Below, one piece after another: positions 42,770-53,098 of a stretch of DNA of 64,000 bases (positions within the stretch are counted from its first letter, which is position 1; every line of letters begins with the position of its first letter). This stretch comes from Gammaproteobacteria bacterium (GTDB lineage: Bacteria; Pseudomonadota; Gammaproteobacteria; Steroidobacterales; Steroidobacteraceae), in NCBI GenBank assembly GCA_025359565.1, contig JANYFY010000025.1, positions 1-64,000 of the forward strand. The letters run 5' to 3'. The notes beneath the pieces were generated by a model. That model had not been told where the DNA came from. It saw only the letters and a list, made by a program, of their open reading frames with translations, and did no database searches. Position numbers and translations under genes: made by a program.

Positions 42770-44653
42770 CTATTTCAAGTCCGTTGCGCACATACCGGAT
42801 TCAGCTAGTTCGATGTCGGTGCCCACTTCTAGCCAGCGCGCTTCCAAGCTCGCTATATCGCGGCTTGCCCGCGCGTGCTTTTCTTTTAATTTAACGCACT
42901 CTGCGATTTTCCCCGAATTTAGGCTGCTTAAGAGTTCCGTCTCGGTTCGAGTTCGATCTGCGCTAATAGAGGCGATACGTTTCTCGATGCGAATAAACTC
43001 GCGGCGTAATATAGATAGCGTGTCTGGCAAATTCGCGCTTGGCTTGCGAACCGCGGACATTGTGGGTTTCTTACCACGTAATTTAAGCCACTGTTGGTAG
43101 TCGTCTAAATCACCGTCGAACACGCTGATGTTGCCGTCGGCTACCAGCCAAAGAGTATCGGCGACGCTCTTGATTAGGTGCCTATCATGGGATACCAATA
43201 CCAGGCCGCCCACAAAACTTTGCAATGCGACGTTTAGGGCATGTCGCATATCAATATCTAAATGATTAGTGGGTTCGTCTAACAGCAGTAAGTTAGGGCG
43301 ACGCGCGACGACTAATGCAAGTGTCAGACGCGCTTTTTCACCGCCTGAAAATCGGTGTATGGGTTCGAAGGCACGATCACCTTGAAACCCAAATTGCCCT
43401 AGGTGATCACGCACACGCTGCTCGTCACCGCTGGCGTAATCGGAACCGCCCAGGGTGCGCAAATGCCAAAAAGCATGCGATTCAGGCCGTAATTGTTCCA
43501 TTTGCTGTTGAGCGAAGTACCCAATACAAAGGTCGGGCGCAGGTATTCGTGTGCCCGATTGAGCTTCAACTTCGCCCGCTAATAGTTTGGTGAAAGTTGA
43601 CTTGCCGGCACCATTCGGACCCAACAACGCGATGCGATCGAGAGGGCCAATCGTCAGTGAAATGTCGCTGACCACGGTTTTCCGATCGTAGCCGCAGGCT
43701 GCTTTCTCTAAACTCAGCAGGGGTCGAGGCGTTTTTATTGGTTGTTTAAAGGCAAATTCAAACGGACTATCAACGTGTGCTGGAACGATTCGCTCCATAC
43801 GCTGCAGCATCTTTAATCGACTTTGAGCCTGGCGTGATTTACTAGCCTTAGCGCGAAATCGCTCCACAAAAGCGCTAATTTCCGCTACACGACGAATTTG
43901 TTTGGTTTGCAAGGTTTGCTGCAAAGCCAATTCCTCCGCTCGCTTCTGTTCGAATTGCGAATAATTGCCCGAATAGGCTCGAATTCCGCGATTTTCTATA
44001 TGCAGCACTCGTTCGATAATAGAATCGAGGAATTCGCGATCGTGCGAAATCATTATTAACGTGCCAGAGAATTCCTGTAACCACTGCTCTAGCCAAATAA
44101 CGGCGTCTAAATCCAAATGGTTGGTAGGCTCGTCAAGCAGGAGTAAATCCGCTCTGGAACAAAGCGCGCGCGCAAGTCCAATACGCACTCGCCAACCTCC
44201 AGAAAATTCTGCAACGCGACGCTCATGATCAGCTGTCTTGAACCCTAAACCATGCATGATGGCCGCAGCCCGTGCCCGAGCTCTATACCCATCAACACTC
44301 AGTAAGTTGGCGTGATGTTCAGCAAGTTCTATCGATTCTTCAAGCTTTTCCGCATCCTTAATACAGGCAAGTATTCGTCGAAGCTCGGAATCGCCATCTA
44401 GGACGTATTCAATTGCCGCCTGAGAGCTGGCGGCAATCTCTTGGTCTAGATGAGCGATTTTCAAAAACGTGGGTCGCTCAATATCGCCACTGTCGGATCT
44501 TAGCTCACCGCGTAACGCAGCAAGGAGACTGGACTTGCCGACACCGTTCGCGCCAGTGAGACCTACCTTGTTGCCGCGGAACACCGTAAAATTAACATCG
44601 ACGAAGAGCGGTTCTGGACCTCGACGCAGGCTCAGATCGTGAGCCGATAACAT
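42770..44653 (-). CDS. ABC-F family ATPase (YheS/Uup-like)
   Basis: Start taken at ATG 44653 (MLSAHDLSLRRGPEPL); AGGA lies within the overlapping end of the upstream gene. The product is 627 residues with two ABC cassettes: Walker A GANGVGKSS and GPNGAGKSTF, signatures FSGGWRVRIGLA and FSGGEKARLTLAL, Walker B LLLLDEPTNHLD twice. The linker between them is Arg/Lys-rich helical (FVERFRAKASKSRQAQSRLK), the ABC-F mark for ribosome E-site binding. No TM segments. A C-terminal coiled coil follows. It is a soluble translation factor or antibiotic-protection type protein. Confidence 0.92.
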   Translation of the reverse strand: MLSAHDLSLRRGPEPLFVDVNFTVFRGNKVGLTGANGVGKSSLLAALRGELRSDSGDIERPTFLKIAHLDQEIAASSQAAIEYVLDGDSELRRILACIKDAEKLEESIELAEHHANLLSVDGYRARARAAAIMHGLGFKTADHERRVAEFSGGWRVRIGLARALCSRADLLLLDEPTNHLDLDAVIWLEQWLQEFSGTLIMISHDREFLDSIIERVLHIENRGIRAYSGNYSQFEQKRAEELALQQTLQTKQIRRVAEISAFVERFRAKASKSRQAQSRLKMLQRMERIVPAHVDSPFEFAFKQPIKTPRPLLSLEKAACGYDRKTVVSDISLTIGPLDRIALLGPNGAGKSTFTKLLAGEVEAQSGTRIPAPDLCIGYFAQQQMEQLRPESHAFWHLRTLGGSDYASGDEQRVRDHLGQFGFQGDRAFEPIHRFSGGEKARLTLALVVARRPNLLLLDEPTNHLDIDMRHALNVALQSFVGGLVLVSHDRHLIKSVADTLWLVADGNISVFDGDLDDYQQWLKLRGKKPTMSAVRKPSANLPDTLSILRREFIRIEKRIASISADRTRTETELLSSLNSGKIAECVKLKEKHARASRDIASLEARWLEVGTDIELAESGMCATDLK

Positions 44654-44655
44654 TC

Positions 44656-47157
44656 CTACAGGGATTTCGCGACTAAAGACAGGGGAGTCGACGGCATTGA
44701 AATCGAACACAGATCGGCATGATGTGGTAGCGCAGCGCTCTGGTTGAATAGGATTTCCAACAATTTATCAGCTTCCATTGGTTCGCCAAATAAACGGCCT
44801 TGAGCAAAATAGCAACCATGGGCTCGCAAGAACTCGAGTTGCTCGCCAGTCTCCACTCCTTCCGCAATTACTTCCAGATCAAGACTTCTACCCATATCAA
44901 TAATAGTACGCACGATTGCTGCGTCATTACGGTCGCCTGGAACATCACGAACAAACGACTGGTCAATTTTTAAAGTACTAATTGGGAATTGTTGTAACGC
45001 CGAAAGCGATGAATAACCCGTGCCAAAATCGTCGATCGCCAAATGTAAACCCATAGCATATAGCTCATTTAGCAAGCCAATGGTGCGCTTCGGGTCTGTC
45101 ATCAAAGTAGTTTCAGTAACCTCTAATTGAAAGCAGGTGGGAGATACACCATTCTTCCGAAATACCTCATGGCAGCGTGCGATGAAGCTGGAATGTTGCA
45201 ATTGTTTAAGCGAAAGATTTATCGCAATTCGCCCGGGCTGTGGGACTGTAGTCTGCCACGCGTGGTAATCAGCACAGACACGATTTAGCACCCATTGGCC
45301 TATATCCGATATAAGACTTGTTTCCTCAGCGAGTGGAATGAAGTGCGATGGCGAAATGTCGCCATGCCCCGGTAGCCGCCAGCGCAGCAGCGCTTCGGCA
45401 CCCACTACCGTGCCGTCGCGCAGATCAACTTTGGGTTGGTACAAAATGACCAGCTCATCACGCTCAAGCGCTCGGCGCAGCTTGCTTTTCAGCATCAGTC
45501 GTTCAACCGCCGCGGCATTCATGTCCGGTACATAGAAGACACAGGAGTTACCACCATTTTGTTTGGAGTGGTACATCGCTGCGTCAGCATTACGAATCAA
45601 ATCGATGACGTTCTCCGCGTCATTTGGGCACATTGCAATACCGACACTTGCCGTTAAGTACACTTCTTGTTGATTGACATAAAAAGTACGACTAATTTCA
45701 TCTAGTAGGGTTCGCGCAAGCGCACCAACGTTAGAACGGTTGTCGATATCGACCGGTAGATCATCAATAAACATTGCAAATTCATCACCGGCAAGTCGTC
45801 CAATAACGGTATCTTGTTTTAAATTGCGCGTTAGCCGCTCACTCAAAATTTCTAGCGTTCGATCGCCTGCGGCATGACCGAAAGTGTCATTAACTTCTTT
45901 AAAGTGGTCTAAATCCAAATACAAAAGTGCCAATAGGCGATTGTTGCGTCGTGAGCGTGCTATGGCTTGTTGCAACAAGTGTTGGAATTGCATGCGGTTG
46001 GGTATTTTGGTCAGCGTGTCATAACGCGCCAAGTAGCGAATGCGGCGTTCGGCACGTTTGCGCTCAGTGATGTTGCGAGCGACATAGATATTGCCTTGAA
46101 AATGAGGCTCGCTAGTGCTGATGGTAGAGCTTGCCATAGATACGGGAATAGTTTGTCCGCTAGCCGTATGCAGAACGGTTTCCCCCGCTTCCGGTGCACC
46201 ATTGGTTAAATCAAAGGTCGCGCGATGCTCATCGGCAATAAAATCAATTAACGATCTTCCCAATAGCGCCTCTTCGCTATATCCGAGCAGGCGTTGCGAT
46301 GCCTCATTACAGCTCGTGATGACGCCTTCCGCCGATGTCACCAATACTGAGTCGCTAAGGCTGTTGAGCACGGTATTAAGATAGTTTTTGGTAATCGTGG
46401 TTTCGCGTAGCTTTTCTCGCATGCGCTCAAGCGCTGCGGGGACTGCGCTTAATTCATCGCGCGATATTACCTTTAAGGGCTGCGAGTGGTCACCTTCACC
46501 CATGCGATCCGCAGTAGTGATAGACGTCGCTAAGGGGTTAATAAATTGTTTTGCGAGGTACCCTAGGCCGACTAACACAAGGAAACCTAACGGCAATATG
46601 ACGCCCGCTAGCAATCCGCCCATGTGTTTGATTGGGTTTGTTTGCTGTAACTCTTGTTGCGTGCGTAGCGCTGACAAGGACTCTTGAAGCTTGTCGCGAC
46701 TTATTTGCAGTAGTAGGCTGCCAAGGGGCTTAGAGGGAACGGAAATTAGATCGCGGCGATTAATAGAACTATCGAGGGTGCTTTCTAGAATATAAGGGTT
46801 GGTCGAACCGGACTTGGCATGATTGCCGCTGTAAAGAGTTTTGGTATCGCTGCGTATTTCGACTCTTTCGAGGTCCTGATCAAGAAGCTGTTGACCGATA
46901 GCATTAACAGTCGCGGCATTTCCGGAGCTAATCGCTTTAGTCAAAGGCGCAACTATGCTTTTACTCAAGATTTGAGCGCGGTTTTCTAGATCCGCTTCTA
47001 GCCTTTGTTGTACCGTAGCGTAGGATAATTCGTTAAGCCTATGCGCGCGAGCCTGTTCGAACACCATCAGGCCGCCGACTAATAGCGATAGTAAAACGCC
47101 ACCCGCCAGGGCGAGAAGCAGATACTTAGTTTTTAGGCTATTCGCCACGGACTCCAC
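44656..47157 (-). CDS. Membrane sensor with HAMP, PAS, GGDEF and EAL
   Basis: An 833-residue inner-membrane protein: TM1 near residue 15 (LLLALAGGVLLSLLVGGLMV), a periplasmic domain, TM2 (LLAGVILPLGFLVLVGLGYL), HAMP (NPLATSITTADRMGEGDHSQ), PAS (YLNTVLNSLSDSVLVTSAEG), GGDEF with RLAGDEFAMF (AGDEF variant, normally active), EAL with VGAEALLRWRLPG, FQLEVTETTL, IDDFGTGYSSLSAL. Both c-di-GMP synthesis and hydrolysis are possible. The start is GTG 47157; a GTG three codons later with GGTGGAG upstream is an alternative. The ABC-F, MerR/B12 and PLD genes follow, spaced 2, 14 and 0 bases apart. Confidence 0.93.
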   Translation of the reverse strand: MESVANSLKTKYLLLALAGGVLLSLLVGGLMVFEQARAHRLNELSYATVQQRLEADLENRAQILSKSIVAPLTKAISSGNAATVNAIGQQLLDQDLERVEIRSDTKTLYSGNHAKSGSTNPYILESTLDSSINRRDLISVPSKPLGSLLLQISRDKLQESLSALRTQQELQQTNPIKHMGGLLAGVILPLGFLVLVGLGYLAKQFINPLATSITTADRMGEGDHSQPLKVISRDELSAVPAALERMREKLRETTITKNYLNTVLNSLSDSVLVTSAEGVITSCNEASQRLLGYSEEALLGRSLIDFIADEHRATFDLTNGAPEAGETVLHTASGQTIPVSMASSTISTSEPHFQGNIYVARNITERKRAERRIRYLARYDTLTKIPNRMQFQHLLQQAIARSRRNNRLLALLYLDLDHFKEVNDTFGHAAGDRTLEILSERLTRNLKQDTVIGRLAGDEFAMFIDDLPVDIDNRSNVGALARTLLDEISRTFYVNQQEVYLTASVGIAMCPNDAENVIDLIRNADAAMYHSKQNGGNSCVFYVPDMNAAAVERLMLKSKLRRALERDELVILYQPKVDLRDGTVVGAEALLRWRLPGHGDISPSHFIPLAEETSLISDIGQWVLNRVCADYHAWQTTVPQPGRIAINLSLKQLQHSSFIARCHEVFRKNGVSPTCFQLEVTETTLMTDPKRTIGLLNELYAMGLHLAIDDFGTGYSSLSALQQFPISTLKIDQSFVRDVPGDRNDAAIVRTIIDMGRSLDLEVIAEGVETGEQLEFLRAHGCYFAQGRLFGEPMEADKLLEILFNQSAALPHHADLCSISMPSTPLSLVAKSL

Positions 47158-47271
47158 CTACCGTTAAGATGATGACTAGCACACCATCATACGTGTTAGA
47201 TCGCAAGCCCAAAAGGGGCGAGTACCATGCAGAAAAATGGGCGTATTAATAGGTATTGACAGAGTTAAGCT

Positions 47272-47946
47272 ATGGATATTCAACAACTTACGGGACGCAC
47301 GCGTACCCATCTGACCTCATTGTCGGATCCGGGTTGCTTACTCCATCATCAAGTAGCTAAACCTTTTTTGAATTTACGGCGCGCAGCGCTAAAGGCTGGC
47401 ATCGATTTAGTTGCAGCAAGTAGTTTTCGGGCTTTCGAGCGACAATTATCGATCTGGAACGATAAGTATAGCGGTGAAAGACCTATGTATGGCCTTAGCC
47501 AAGAGATTATCGACGTGACCACGTTAGCGCCTGAGGAGCGTGTTAAAGCCATATTGCAATGGTCCGCGCTACCGGGCGCGAGTCGCCACCATTGGGGGAC
47601 CGATTTAGACCTGGTCGATAGGTTATCGATCCCGCCGGGTTATACGGTACAGCTTACCCCTGAAGAATTTGTGTCACCGGGTCCTTTTGCTACGCTTAGC
47701 GCGTGGCTTGCTGAGCATGCAAGTTATTATGGTTTTTTCCGCCCGTTTCGCGGTATCCGTTCCGGTGTTCAGGCCGAGCCCTGGCATTTTAGTTTTGCGC
47801 CGATCGCCGAAGTGGCGCGCCGTTCTCTAAAGGTTGACGGTTTACGGCAAACCTTGCTGGATGCACCGTTACTAGGCAAGGAATGTGTACTATCGCAACT
47901 AGATGAATTACACGCGCGTTATGTCGCACGCATTGATTGGCCTTGA
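47272..47946 (+). CDS. M15 (VanY-type) D-Ala-D-Ala carboxypeptidase
   Basis: A 224-residue zinc peptidase. Peptidase M15 motifs: LVAASSFRAFERQLSIWNDK, ASRHHWGTDLDLVDR (SxHxxGxAxD zinc ligands; Asp present) and QAEPWHFSFAP (ExxH). No signal peptide is evident, so export is uncertain or via a non-classical route. It cleaves the terminal D-Ala of peptidoglycan stems in relatives. It is monocistronic and convergent with the HD-domain gene; GACAGAGTTAAGCT lies before ATG, no strong ribosome binding site. Confidence 0.87.
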   Translation: MDIQQLTGRTRTHLTSLSDPGCLLHHQVAKPFLNLRRAALKAGIDLVAASSFRAFERQLSIWNDKYSGERPMYGLSQEIIDVTTLAPEERVKAILQWSALPGASRHHWGTDLDLVDRLSIPPGYTVQLTPEEFVSPGPFATLSAWLAEHASYYGFFRPFRGIRSGVQAEPWHFSFAPIAEVARRSLKVDGLRQTLLDAPLLGKECVLSQLDELHARYVARIDWP

Positions 47947-47971
47947 GTAGTTGGCCTTTAGTCGAATGACC

Positions 47972-48967
47972 TTAGGCCCAGAGCGTTTTGAGATGCTCCA
48001 ACATTAACCCCCGTACATTGTTGAGCTGATTTGCTTCGCTGGTGAATAACGGCGGTCGTCGTCGTAATAAGGGCCAACGTTCCGCGTGCAGTACCTGGTG
48101 CAAATAACCCAAATTTCGGTCAATAGCCTCGAAATAAGGGTTGCGACCCGAGTACAAGGATTCCAAGTATCGGTAAGCGTGCTCGAATTCCCCTTCTAAC
48201 CGCACCGCTCGCGTATCACGTACAAATTTAGGTGTTTGTCGTAACAGATCGAGTCCCGAGCTATAGCGAACTTGTAACGCCCCGTTATTGCCCGGCACCG
48301 CCGCGATGCCGCCGAGTACGAACTCCGGGTATAGTCGATCACGACATTTTTCCAGATAGCAGCGATCCGCCATCTGTGCGATTAGATCGGCTGTTCCCAG
48401 CATTTGACCGAGTCTACGATCCCTCTCATCGGTCAATTGAATATCACCGAGTTTGATTTCGTAGCCAGTGAAATGCACGATGCGGGTCGCAATGGGTACC
48501 CAGGCATCCATATTAATAGTGGGCAAAAAGCGTGTTAAAAAGCGCGCGCTGCGACTGATATGGTAGAGCGTAAATTCGGCTCCGTTGCGATGCTGTTTGT
48601 CGTCGAACTCGCGTATGTAGCCTGAATCATGGAAAAGAGCTGTGACGAGAGCCATCACGGCGCGATCTGAGCCTAAGCGCATGGGATGCTCCGCGCTATG
48701 TTCATAGCCCGCTATTAAGCGCGCCATAGCGAGAGTCATGTCCAGTGAATGCTGCCGATCGTGATAAACGGTATCGACTCCATGATACCCCGGCATGCGG
48801 CCGGTAAATAACTGATCAAAAGCGTCAAACGCAATCGCTACTCGATCAAATGATTCACCTGGCCAACACGTGCAAAATAATTCTCGTACTGCTGCGGTTA
48901 CCGAAGCCGTTGAGCTGACTTGGACAGAATTCGTAACGTCGTAGTCGTTACGGCGAAGGTCGTACAT
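47972..48967 (-). CDS. HD-domain phosphohydrolase-like protein
   Basis: A 331-residue protein. HD-domain metal ligands are visible: VDTVYHDRQHSLDMTLA (His), ALVTALFHDSGYIREFDDKQ (HD), ISRSARFLTRF, IVHFTGYEIKL and GTADLIAQMADRCYLEKC (final Asp). The family includes cyclic-nucleotide and dNTP phosphohydrolases; the substrate is unknown. No TM or sensory domain is seen. It is a single leftward gene convergent with the M15 peptidase gene. Confidence 0.82.
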   Translation of the reverse strand: MYDLRRNDYDVTNSVQVSSTASVTAAVRELFCTCWPGESFDRVAIAFDAFDQLFTGRMPGYHGVDTVYHDRQHSLDMTLAMARLIAGYEHSAEHPMRLGSDRAVMALVTALFHDSGYIREFDDKQHRNGAEFTLYHISRSARFLTRFLPTINMDAWVPIATRIVHFTGYEIKLGDIQLTDERDRRLGQMLGTADLIAQMADRCYLEKCRDRLYPEFVLGGIAAVPGNNGALQVRYSSGLDLLRQTPKFVRDTRAVRLEGEFEHAYRYLESLYSGRNPYFEAIDRNLGYLHQVLHAERWPLLRRRPPLFTSEANQLNNVRGLMLEHLKTLWA

Positions 48968-49040
48968 AGCCAGAGTCTAAGCGCTTGGATACAAGTGCGC
49001 CATGTGCACCCGTCTCTATTTAGCCAATATGTTAAAGCGT

Positions 49041-49598
49041 TCAGTAAATTTTAATACCGCCGAATTGTCGCTTTAGGCGACGCGCTAGAGTGGCATACCC
49101 TAACGCAAATCCAATCCCTAAACCCAGCAGCGAGAAAACGCTAATGCTTGCCAGATGTGCAAATCCCGTTTTCACATGAGGCGGGGGTAAGTTTGCGGTC
49201 TGATGCGATATTGGGGTGAGAACCTGTTTTTGTTGCAATGCAACTTCCTGTCTTAGCCTTTCGAGTTCGCTATGTTCGGCTGCTGCCGCGAGTGCAGGTG
49301 ATGTGGCGCGATTTTTCGCAAGTTCATCCTCGAGGTCTTTTATCCTAGCACTTGCAGGTACGCGACTCGTTAGATAAGAGGTCTTCACCCAACCTATGAC
49401 GCCATTGCTTAGCGTAACTTGAGTAAATTCGCCTTGAATTTTTAAGGTCTCAACTCTCGCTCCTGAGTGTAGGGTGGCGAGGCGCGCCTCTTGATTAGCG
49501 TCGCCATAAACGCCAAGTACCAGTTCGTCACTGACATAGGCGGTGGCGGCAATACTATTAAAAGCCACAAGAATTAAGCACATTAAAAAATGTTTCAC
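49041..49598 (-). CDS. SH3-domain membrane-anchored protein (TIGR04211-like)
   Basis: Start taken at the GTG at 49598 (MKHFLMCLILVAF), whose TGA-overlapping position (GTGA) with the stop of prlC shows translational coupling; the longer frame is prlC antisense. 185 residues: a signal sequence, a bacterial SH3 domain (ELVLGVYGDANQEARLATLH, VTLSNGVIGWVKTSYLT), a coiled coil (IKDLEDELAKNRAT, ELERLRQEVALQQK) and a C-terminal TM helix (ISVFSLLGLGIGFALGYATL) with a basic tail. The arrangement is known from a small gammaproteobacterial family of unknown function (E. coli YgiM-like). Confidence 0.85.
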   Translation of the reverse strand: MKHFLMCLILVAFNSIAATAYVSDELVLGVYGDANQEARLATLHSGARVETLKIQGEFTQVTLSNGVIGWVKTSYLTSRVPASARIKDLEDELAKNRATSPALAAAAEHSELERLRQEVALQQKQVLTPISHQTANLPPPHVKTGFAHLASISVFSLLGLGIGFALGYATLARRLKRQFGGIKIY

Positions 49599-51610
49599 GC
49601 TGCGATCCCGGTTTGCAGTAACAACGGTTTTACATCCGGCGGACGACCCCGAAACGCCACAAATGCCTCCATGGCATCTAAACTGCCACCGCGCGCCAAT
49701 ATTGAATCGCGAAAGCGGGCGGCGGTGCATGAGTCAAAGACGCCCGCGTCGGAAAAGGCTGCAAAAGCGTCTGCAGCTAGTACTTCAGCCCATTTGTAGC
49801 TGTAGTAGCCGGCGGCGTAGCCGCCGGCAAACACATGGGTAAAGCTCGCCGCAACTCGATTAAACGAGGCCGCCGGTATTACCGCTACGCGCCTGCGAAC
49901 ACTGCTTATGGTTTCGTGTAGGCGCGCGCCCAATTTCGGGTCGAAGTTTGCGTGTAATTCAAAATCAAAAGTGGCTAACTCTATCTGTCGTAAAGTATCG
50001 AGCGCTGCGTTGAAGGTGCGGGTACCTAGTAATTTCTCTAGCATCTCGGCCGGAAGCGGTGCGCCACTCTCAACGTGCGCAGAAATTAAAGGCAGCGTTT
50101 CTTTTTGCCAGACAAAATTTTCCATAAACTGACTGGGTAGTTCGACTGCATCCCAGGCTACCCCGTTGATGCCGGATAGACTGGGGTAGACCACACGGGT
50201 GAGCATATGATGGAGACCATGACCGAATTCATGAAAAAGCGTAATGACCTCATCATGGGTCAGCAATGCCGGCATAGCGCTAGTGGGTGCTGTGAAGTTA
50301 CAGACCAGTTGAGCGACGGGTAGTGATTTGCTATAGGGAAGACACTTCGCGATGATGCACTCATCCATCCACGCGCCACCGCGTTTATTGTTACGCGAAT
50401 AAGGGTCTAGATAAAAACCTGCCACCAACTGCTGATGATCGAGAAGTTCATAGTAGCGTACGGTGGGATGCCACACACTCACTCCGGGCCGTTCACGTAT
50501 TTCGATGCCATAGAGTTTTTTCGCGATCATAAATAGCCCGCTTAAAACTTTCGGTAGCGGGAAATAGGGTCGCAGTGCTTCTTGCGATATCTTAAAGCGG
50601 TTTTCTTGGAGTTTTTCGCTGTAAAAAGCCACGTCCCATGCCGCAAGACTACGACCAGAAAATTTCTCCAATGCAGCGAACTCTTGACGTGCAGTGGGTA
50701 GGCAAAGTTGTGTTAACTCTTCGAGAAACGCGAAAACTTGGGCGCAATTCTTAGCCATGCGTGTGGCTAAAGCATAGGCGGCAAAATTTTCAAAGCCAAG
50801 GAGTTCGGCCGCTTCATGCCTGAGTCGCATGATCTCAGCAATCAATGGGTTGTTATCAAATAGCCCCGCGCTAGGTCCGAGTTCAGAGGCGCGAGTTACC
50901 CACGCCTCGTAGAAATCGCGTCGCAGCGCGACGTCCTCGGCGCTTGCCAGAATGGCTTGATAAGTAGGTTGGTCAAGTTTTAATAGCCACCCCGCAAGAT
51001 TCGCTTCCTGCGCATTGGCGGCGGCGCGTTCAATGGCGTTATCGGGTAGACCTTCGAGTCGCTTAAAGTCAGTGATATGACGCGTGTAGGCTAGACCTGC
51101 ATCCAGTACATTTTCAGCAAATTTAGTAGTCAATTGTGAGAGATTTTGAATGACCTGTCGATATTGTGTTTTGCGTTCTGCAGGTAACGCAACGCCGGCC
51201 AAGCGAAAATCTCGTAAAGCATTTTCTACCACTTTGACTTGGACAGCATCGAGCGTACTGACCTCGTGTTGTAGGATATACGCGTAGCCCGCTTGTAATG
51301 CAGTGTTTTGGCCCAGCTCTGAGGTATAGGCCGTCAGTAGCGGCATACACTCGTTATACGCGCTACGCAATTCGGCTGAATTGGCAACACCATTTAGGTG
51401 GCTGATGGGACTCCATACGCGGTTCAACCGGTGGCCTAATTCCTCTAACGGAACTGCAAATGAGGCGAAGGTAGGTGTCGTTTGAGCGATTAGGTCGCTG
51501 ACGCATGCGCGATTTTCGCGCAGAATCATCTCTAACGCCTCACGGGCGTGGCTGGCCTGAATGTGAGCGAAAGCCGGCAGAGCGTCCATTGCCAATAGAG
51601 GATTTGTCAC
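49595..51610 (-). CDS. prlC: Oligopeptidase A (M3 family)
   Basis: A 671-residue cytosolic zinc metallopeptidase that degrades oligopeptides and cleaved signal peptides. The zinc site is LFHEFGHGLHHMLTRV with the third ligand Glu downstream (GVAWDAVELPSQFMENFVW). The rest follows PrlC/OpdA: ARESL..., GFYLDPYSRNNKRGGAWMDE. The frame starts at GTG 51610; ATG 51589 is an alternative. It overlaps the SH3 gene by 4 bases and is divergent from gor. Confidence 0.94.
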   Translation of the reverse strand: MTNPLLAMDALPAFAHIQASHAREALEMILRENRACVSDLIAQTTPTFASFAVPLEELGHRLNRVWSPISHLNGVANSAELRSAYNECMPLLTAYTSELGQNTALQAGYAYILQHEVSTLDAVQVKVVENALRDFRLAGVALPAERKTQYRQVIQNLSQLTTKFAENVLDAGLAYTRHITDFKRLEGLPDNAIERAAANAQEANLAGWLLKLDQPTYQAILASAEDVALRRDFYEAWVTRASELGPSAGLFDNNPLIAEIMRLRHEAAELLGFENFAAYALATRMAKNCAQVFAFLEELTQLCLPTARQEFAALEKFSGRSLAAWDVAFYSEKLQENRFKISQEALRPYFPLPKVLSGLFMIAKKLYGIEIRERPGVSVWHPTVRYYELLDHQQLVAGFYLDPYSRNNKRGGAWMDECIIAKCLPYSKSLPVAQLVCNFTAPTSAMPALLTHDEVITLFHEFGHGLHHMLTRVVYPSLSGINGVAWDAVELPSQFMENFVWQKETLPLISAHVESGAPLPAEMLEKLLGTRTFNAALDTLRQIELATFDFELHANFDPKLGARLHETISSVRRRVAVIPAASFNRVAASFTHVFAGGYAAGYYSYKWAEVLAADAFAAFSDAGVFDSCTAARFRDSILARGGSLDAMEAFVAFRGRPPDVKPLLLQTGIAA

Positions 51611-51751
51611 CGAGTTATTCTATCAGAGGAAACTTTCTACCTTAAGATTCATTTAGTTCGATTAACGCGCATAGGTCTGGGACAAATAGGCATTGCGGTA
51701 TACCATCCTGTTTGACGAGTGGTGTGGCCTTGGATTTTTACGGAGTTTTAA

Positions 51752-53098
51752 GTGTCGGAGCTTAGTTTTGATTTGATTTCAATAGGCGGGGGCAGTGGCG
51801 GCCTGGCGTGCGCGCAACGCGCCGCGCAGTACGGCGCTAGAGTGGCTGTTATCGAATCGAAACGGCTCGGTGGCACGTGCGTCAATGTAGGTTGTGTACC
51901 CAAAAAAGTAATGTGGAATGCCGCAGGTGTGAGCTTAGCCCTGCATGACGCACGCGAATATGGATTCGATGTCGTGGCGCGGGGTCATGACTGGAGCGTT
52001 CTTAAGAGCGGGCGCGACGCTTATGTGGCGCGGTTGAACGCCATTTACGAACGCACATTAGCGAGTAAGGGCGTGGAATATGTGCGTGGTGTAGCGCGCT
52101 TTCTCGACTCTCGACGTATTGAAGTGGATGGCCGCATCTTGAGCGCATCCCACATCGTTATTGCTACCGGCGGTAGACCTGTAGTACCCAATATTGCGGG
52201 AGCACAGTATGGAATTACCTCGGATGGTTTTTTCGAATTAGCGCAAGTCCCTAAACAAGTGGCGATTGTTGGCAGCGGCTACATTGCGTGCGAGCTCGCG
52301 GGCGCTTTTCAGGAATTGGGTAGCAAGGTTGAGCTATTTATCCGTAAAGATCGGATCTTAGGACAGTTTGACGCGATATTGGGTACTGCGCTTATGCGCG
52401 AAATGCGTGCGCAGGGCATGCTGATTCACGAACAGGTCACGCCCACTGGCTTGAAGGAGGCCGCCGGGCTAAAAACTGTGCTCACCGAGAAGGGCGAGTA
52501 TTCCGGTTTTGAAAGCGTATTGTGGGCGGTTGGACGTGAGGCGCATGTTGACGATTTGGGTTTGGAGAATACGGGTGTGCAGATCGACGACCAGCAGTTC
52601 ATTGCGACCGATCAGTATCAAAATACCAACATACAGGGCGTCTACGCGATCGGTGATGTCACGGGTCGTGCCGCGCTCACGCCAGTAGCGATTGCTGCGG
52701 GACGTAGACTTAGCGATCGGCTATTTGGTGGTCAACCTCAGCGCTACCTTGATTATCGAATGATCCCCACTGTGATATTTACTCATCCACCGATAGGCAC
52801 TGTAGGCGCCACTGAAGCTGCGGCGCGTGCGGAGTATGGTGATGCGGTTAAGATCTATGTGACAGATTTTGTGCCCATGTACCATGCATTATCACAGCGT
52901 AAAACCCGTACTGAAATGAAGCTTGTTTGCGTAGGGTCCGAGGAAAAAATTGTGGGTTGCCATATTATTGGCACCGGTGCTGACGAGATGCTACAAGGTT
53001 TTGCGGTGGCGATTCGTATGGGAGCGCTTAAGCGTGATTTTGATGATACGGTTGCAATACATCCCACCAGCGCCGAAGAACTGGTCACGATGCGTTAA
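51752..53098 (+). CDS. gor: Glutathione reductase
   Basis: A 448-residue homodimeric flavoenzyme reducing glutathione disulfide with NADPH. The start is GTG with CGGAG 8 bases upstream. Motifs: FAD site [20 protein letters not shown], redox-active CVNVGC in [23 protein letters not shown] site [20 protein letters not shown] with Arg-rich [23 protein letters not shown], and catalytic [12 protein letters not shown] at the C-terminus. All key residues are present. yrdA starts on the base after its stop codon. Confidence 0.96.
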   Translation: MSELSFDLISIGGGSGGLACAQRAAQYGARVAVIESKRLGGTCVNVGCVPKKVMWNAAGVSLALHDAREYGFDVVARGHDWSVLKSGRDAYVARLNAIYERTLASKGVEYVRGVARFLDSRRIEVDGRILSASHIVIATGGRPVVPNIAGAQYGITSDGFFELAQVPKQVAIVGSGYIACELAGAFQELGSKVELFIRKDRILGQFDAILGTALMREMRAQGMLIHEQVTPTGLKEAAGLKTVLTEKGEYSGFESVLWAVGREAHVDDLGLENTGVQIDDQQFIATDQYQNTNIQGVYAIGDVTGRAALTPVAIAAGRRLSDRLFGGQPQRYLDYRMIPTVIFTHPPIGTVGATEAAARAEYGDAVKIYVTDFVPMYHALSQRKTRTEMKLVCVGSEEKIVGCHIIGTGADEMLQGFAVAIRMGALKRDFDDTVAIHPTSAEELVTMR

